A DNA stretch of 64,000 nucleotides from Mesosutterella multiformis (lineage in GTDB: Bacteria; Pseudomonadota; Gammaproteobacteria; Burkholderiales; Burkholderiaceae_F). The notes beneath the pieces are model-generated. The model was not told the DNA's origin. It saw only the letters and a list, made by a program, of their open reading frames with translations, and ran no database searches. The stretch is from contig NZ_BGZJ01000001.1 of the NCBI RefSeq assembly GCF_003402575.1, positions 744,001 to 808,000 of the forward strand, given 5' to 3'. Shown in pieces: positions 63,247 through 64,000 of the stretch (its first letter is position 1; each line of letters begins with the position of its first letter). The translations under genes and the position numbers were made by a program.

Positions 63247-64000
63247 ATGACGAAGCGCAATATTTTTGTAACGACGGCACTGCCGTATGCCAACGGCCCC
63301 TTCCATATCGGCCATATCACTGAGTACATTCTGGCTGATATCTGGGTGCGTCATGAGCGGATGGCCGGCAACCAGGTTTATTTTGTGGGTGCTGACGATA
63401 CGCACGGCGCTCCGATGATGATCGCGGCTCAGAAGAAGGGTGTCACGCCTCAGGAGTTTGTGGCGGAAATCCGTGCCGGCCGCAAGCAGTACCTGGACGG
63501 CTTCCATGTGAAGTTCGACTGGTGGCACACGACTGACTCCCCTGAGAATGTCGAGCTTTCCCAGGACATTTATCGCCGTCTGAAGGCCGCGGGACTGATC
63601 TACAGCAAGGAGATCACCCAGTACTACGACACTCAGAAGGGGATGTTCCTCGCGGACCGCTTTATCAAGGGCAAGTGCCCGCACTGCGGCGCTGAGGATC
63701 AGTATGGCGACAGCTGTGAAGTCTGCGGCTCGGTCTATCGCCCGACTGAGCTCATCAATCCGTATTCGGTTCTCTCCGGCACGAAGCCTGAGCTTCGCAG
63801 TTCCACGCACTATTTCTTTAAGCTCTCCGATCCGAAGGCTGTGCAGTTCCTGCGCGAGTGGACGAGCGGCAATGGCGCTGACGGCAAGCCCCGCGTGCAG
63901 CCCGAGGTGCTCGCGAAGGATCAGGAGTGGCTCGGTGAGGGTGCTGAGCTTGAGGACTGGGATATTTCCCGCGACGCGCCGTACTTCGGCATTCCGATTC
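63247..64000 (+). CDS. metG: Methionyl-tRNA synthetase, N-terminal part (cut by window edge)
   Basis: The first 251 codons of a class I synthetase, open to the window end. HIGH appears as [19 protein letters not shown] near residue 14, and the zinc knuckle as [18 protein letters not shown] near residue 140, indicating the four-cysteine zinc type. [16 protein letters not shown] and [18 protein letters not shown] fit. KMSKS and any C-terminal dimerisation domain lie beyond the window. No clear Shine-Dalgarno precedes the ATG. Confidence 0.96.
   Translation, partial: MTKRNIFVTTALPYANGPFHIGHITEYILADIWVRHERMAGNQVYFVGADDTHGAPMMIAAQKKGVTPQEFVAEIRAGRKQYLDGFHVKFDWWHTTDSPENVELSQDIYRRLKAAGLIYSKEITQYYDTQKGMFLADRFIKGKCPHCGAEDQYGDSCEVCGSVYRPTELINPYSVLSGTKPELRSSTHYFFKLSDPKAVQFLREWTSGNGADGKPRVQPEVLAKDQEWLGEGAELEDWDISRDAPYFGIPI

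Overview
This 64 kb window is a gene-dense chromosomal segment of about 57% GC with about 62 protein genes, two of them cut by the window edges, and one tRNA. Gene content and order point to a Gram-negative betaproteobacterium of the Burkholderiales. The markers are the order ychF-pth-rplY-prs-tRNA-Gln-ispE-lolB, a kdsD-kdsC-lptC-lptA-lptB-rpoN block, fmdB-DUF502-aspS, gpmA-envC-ctp-moeB, a zinc-finger-less DksA, and a TrpS with a C-terminal extension. Absence of several genes that usually sit in these blocks (hpf, ptsN, hprK, mutM, grxC, leuB) fits a reduced host-associated lineage such as Sutterellaceae. That family assignment is an inference from gene order, not from a database search.

Layout. 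1-6.4 kb: a lytic transglycosylase (catalytic end lies outside the window), folate cyclo-ligase, and the methyl-cycle genes ahcY and metK around trpS. 6.6-12.1 kb: two lipid A acyltransferases, dapF, rlmI, a COG0523 GTPase and dksA. 12.3-19.9 kb: sppA, then the minus-strand gpmA-envC-ctp-moeB group, then rhodanese-like protein and secB. 20-23 kb: an orphan NarL-type regulator and leuCD. 23-28 kb: ftsY-ppx-ftsE-ftsX-rpoH-trmL on the minus strand. 28-29 kb: rsmD-coaD. 29-40.6 kb: an AsmA protein, a small XRE regulator, ychF, a DUF523 protein, pth, rplY, prs, tRNA-Gln, ispE, lolB, a TPR protein and mutY. 40.6-46.5 kb: rapZ, rpoN and the Lpt/Kdo genes. 46.6-50.3 kb: a divergent crotonase and a four-gene unit mtnA, class II aldolase, small protein, Tat lipoprotein. 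50.4-54.3 kb: aspS, DUF502, fmdB and an inositol-monophosphatase-family enzyme. 54.3-58.6 kb: an OmpR-type and a NarL-type two-component system. 58.6-64 kb: moaC, a BepA-like protease, a ferredoxin-NADP reductase, apbC and the start of metG.

Themes. Most genes serve envelope construction (LpxL, LptABC, KdsCD, LolB, AsmA, BepA, EnvC/FtsEX), translation, and methionine/SAM recycling (metK, ahcY, mtnA and aldolase). EnvC and FtsEX are encoded in separate places but belong to one septal peptidoglycan control system.

I found no mobile element, CRISPR array, prophage or toxin-antitoxin module. The most interesting points are modest: a structured leader before metK, the translationally coupled mtnA-aldolase-small protein-Tat lipoprotein unit, a crotonase and a rhodanese that lack their usual catalytic residues, and gene losses inside otherwise conserved operons.
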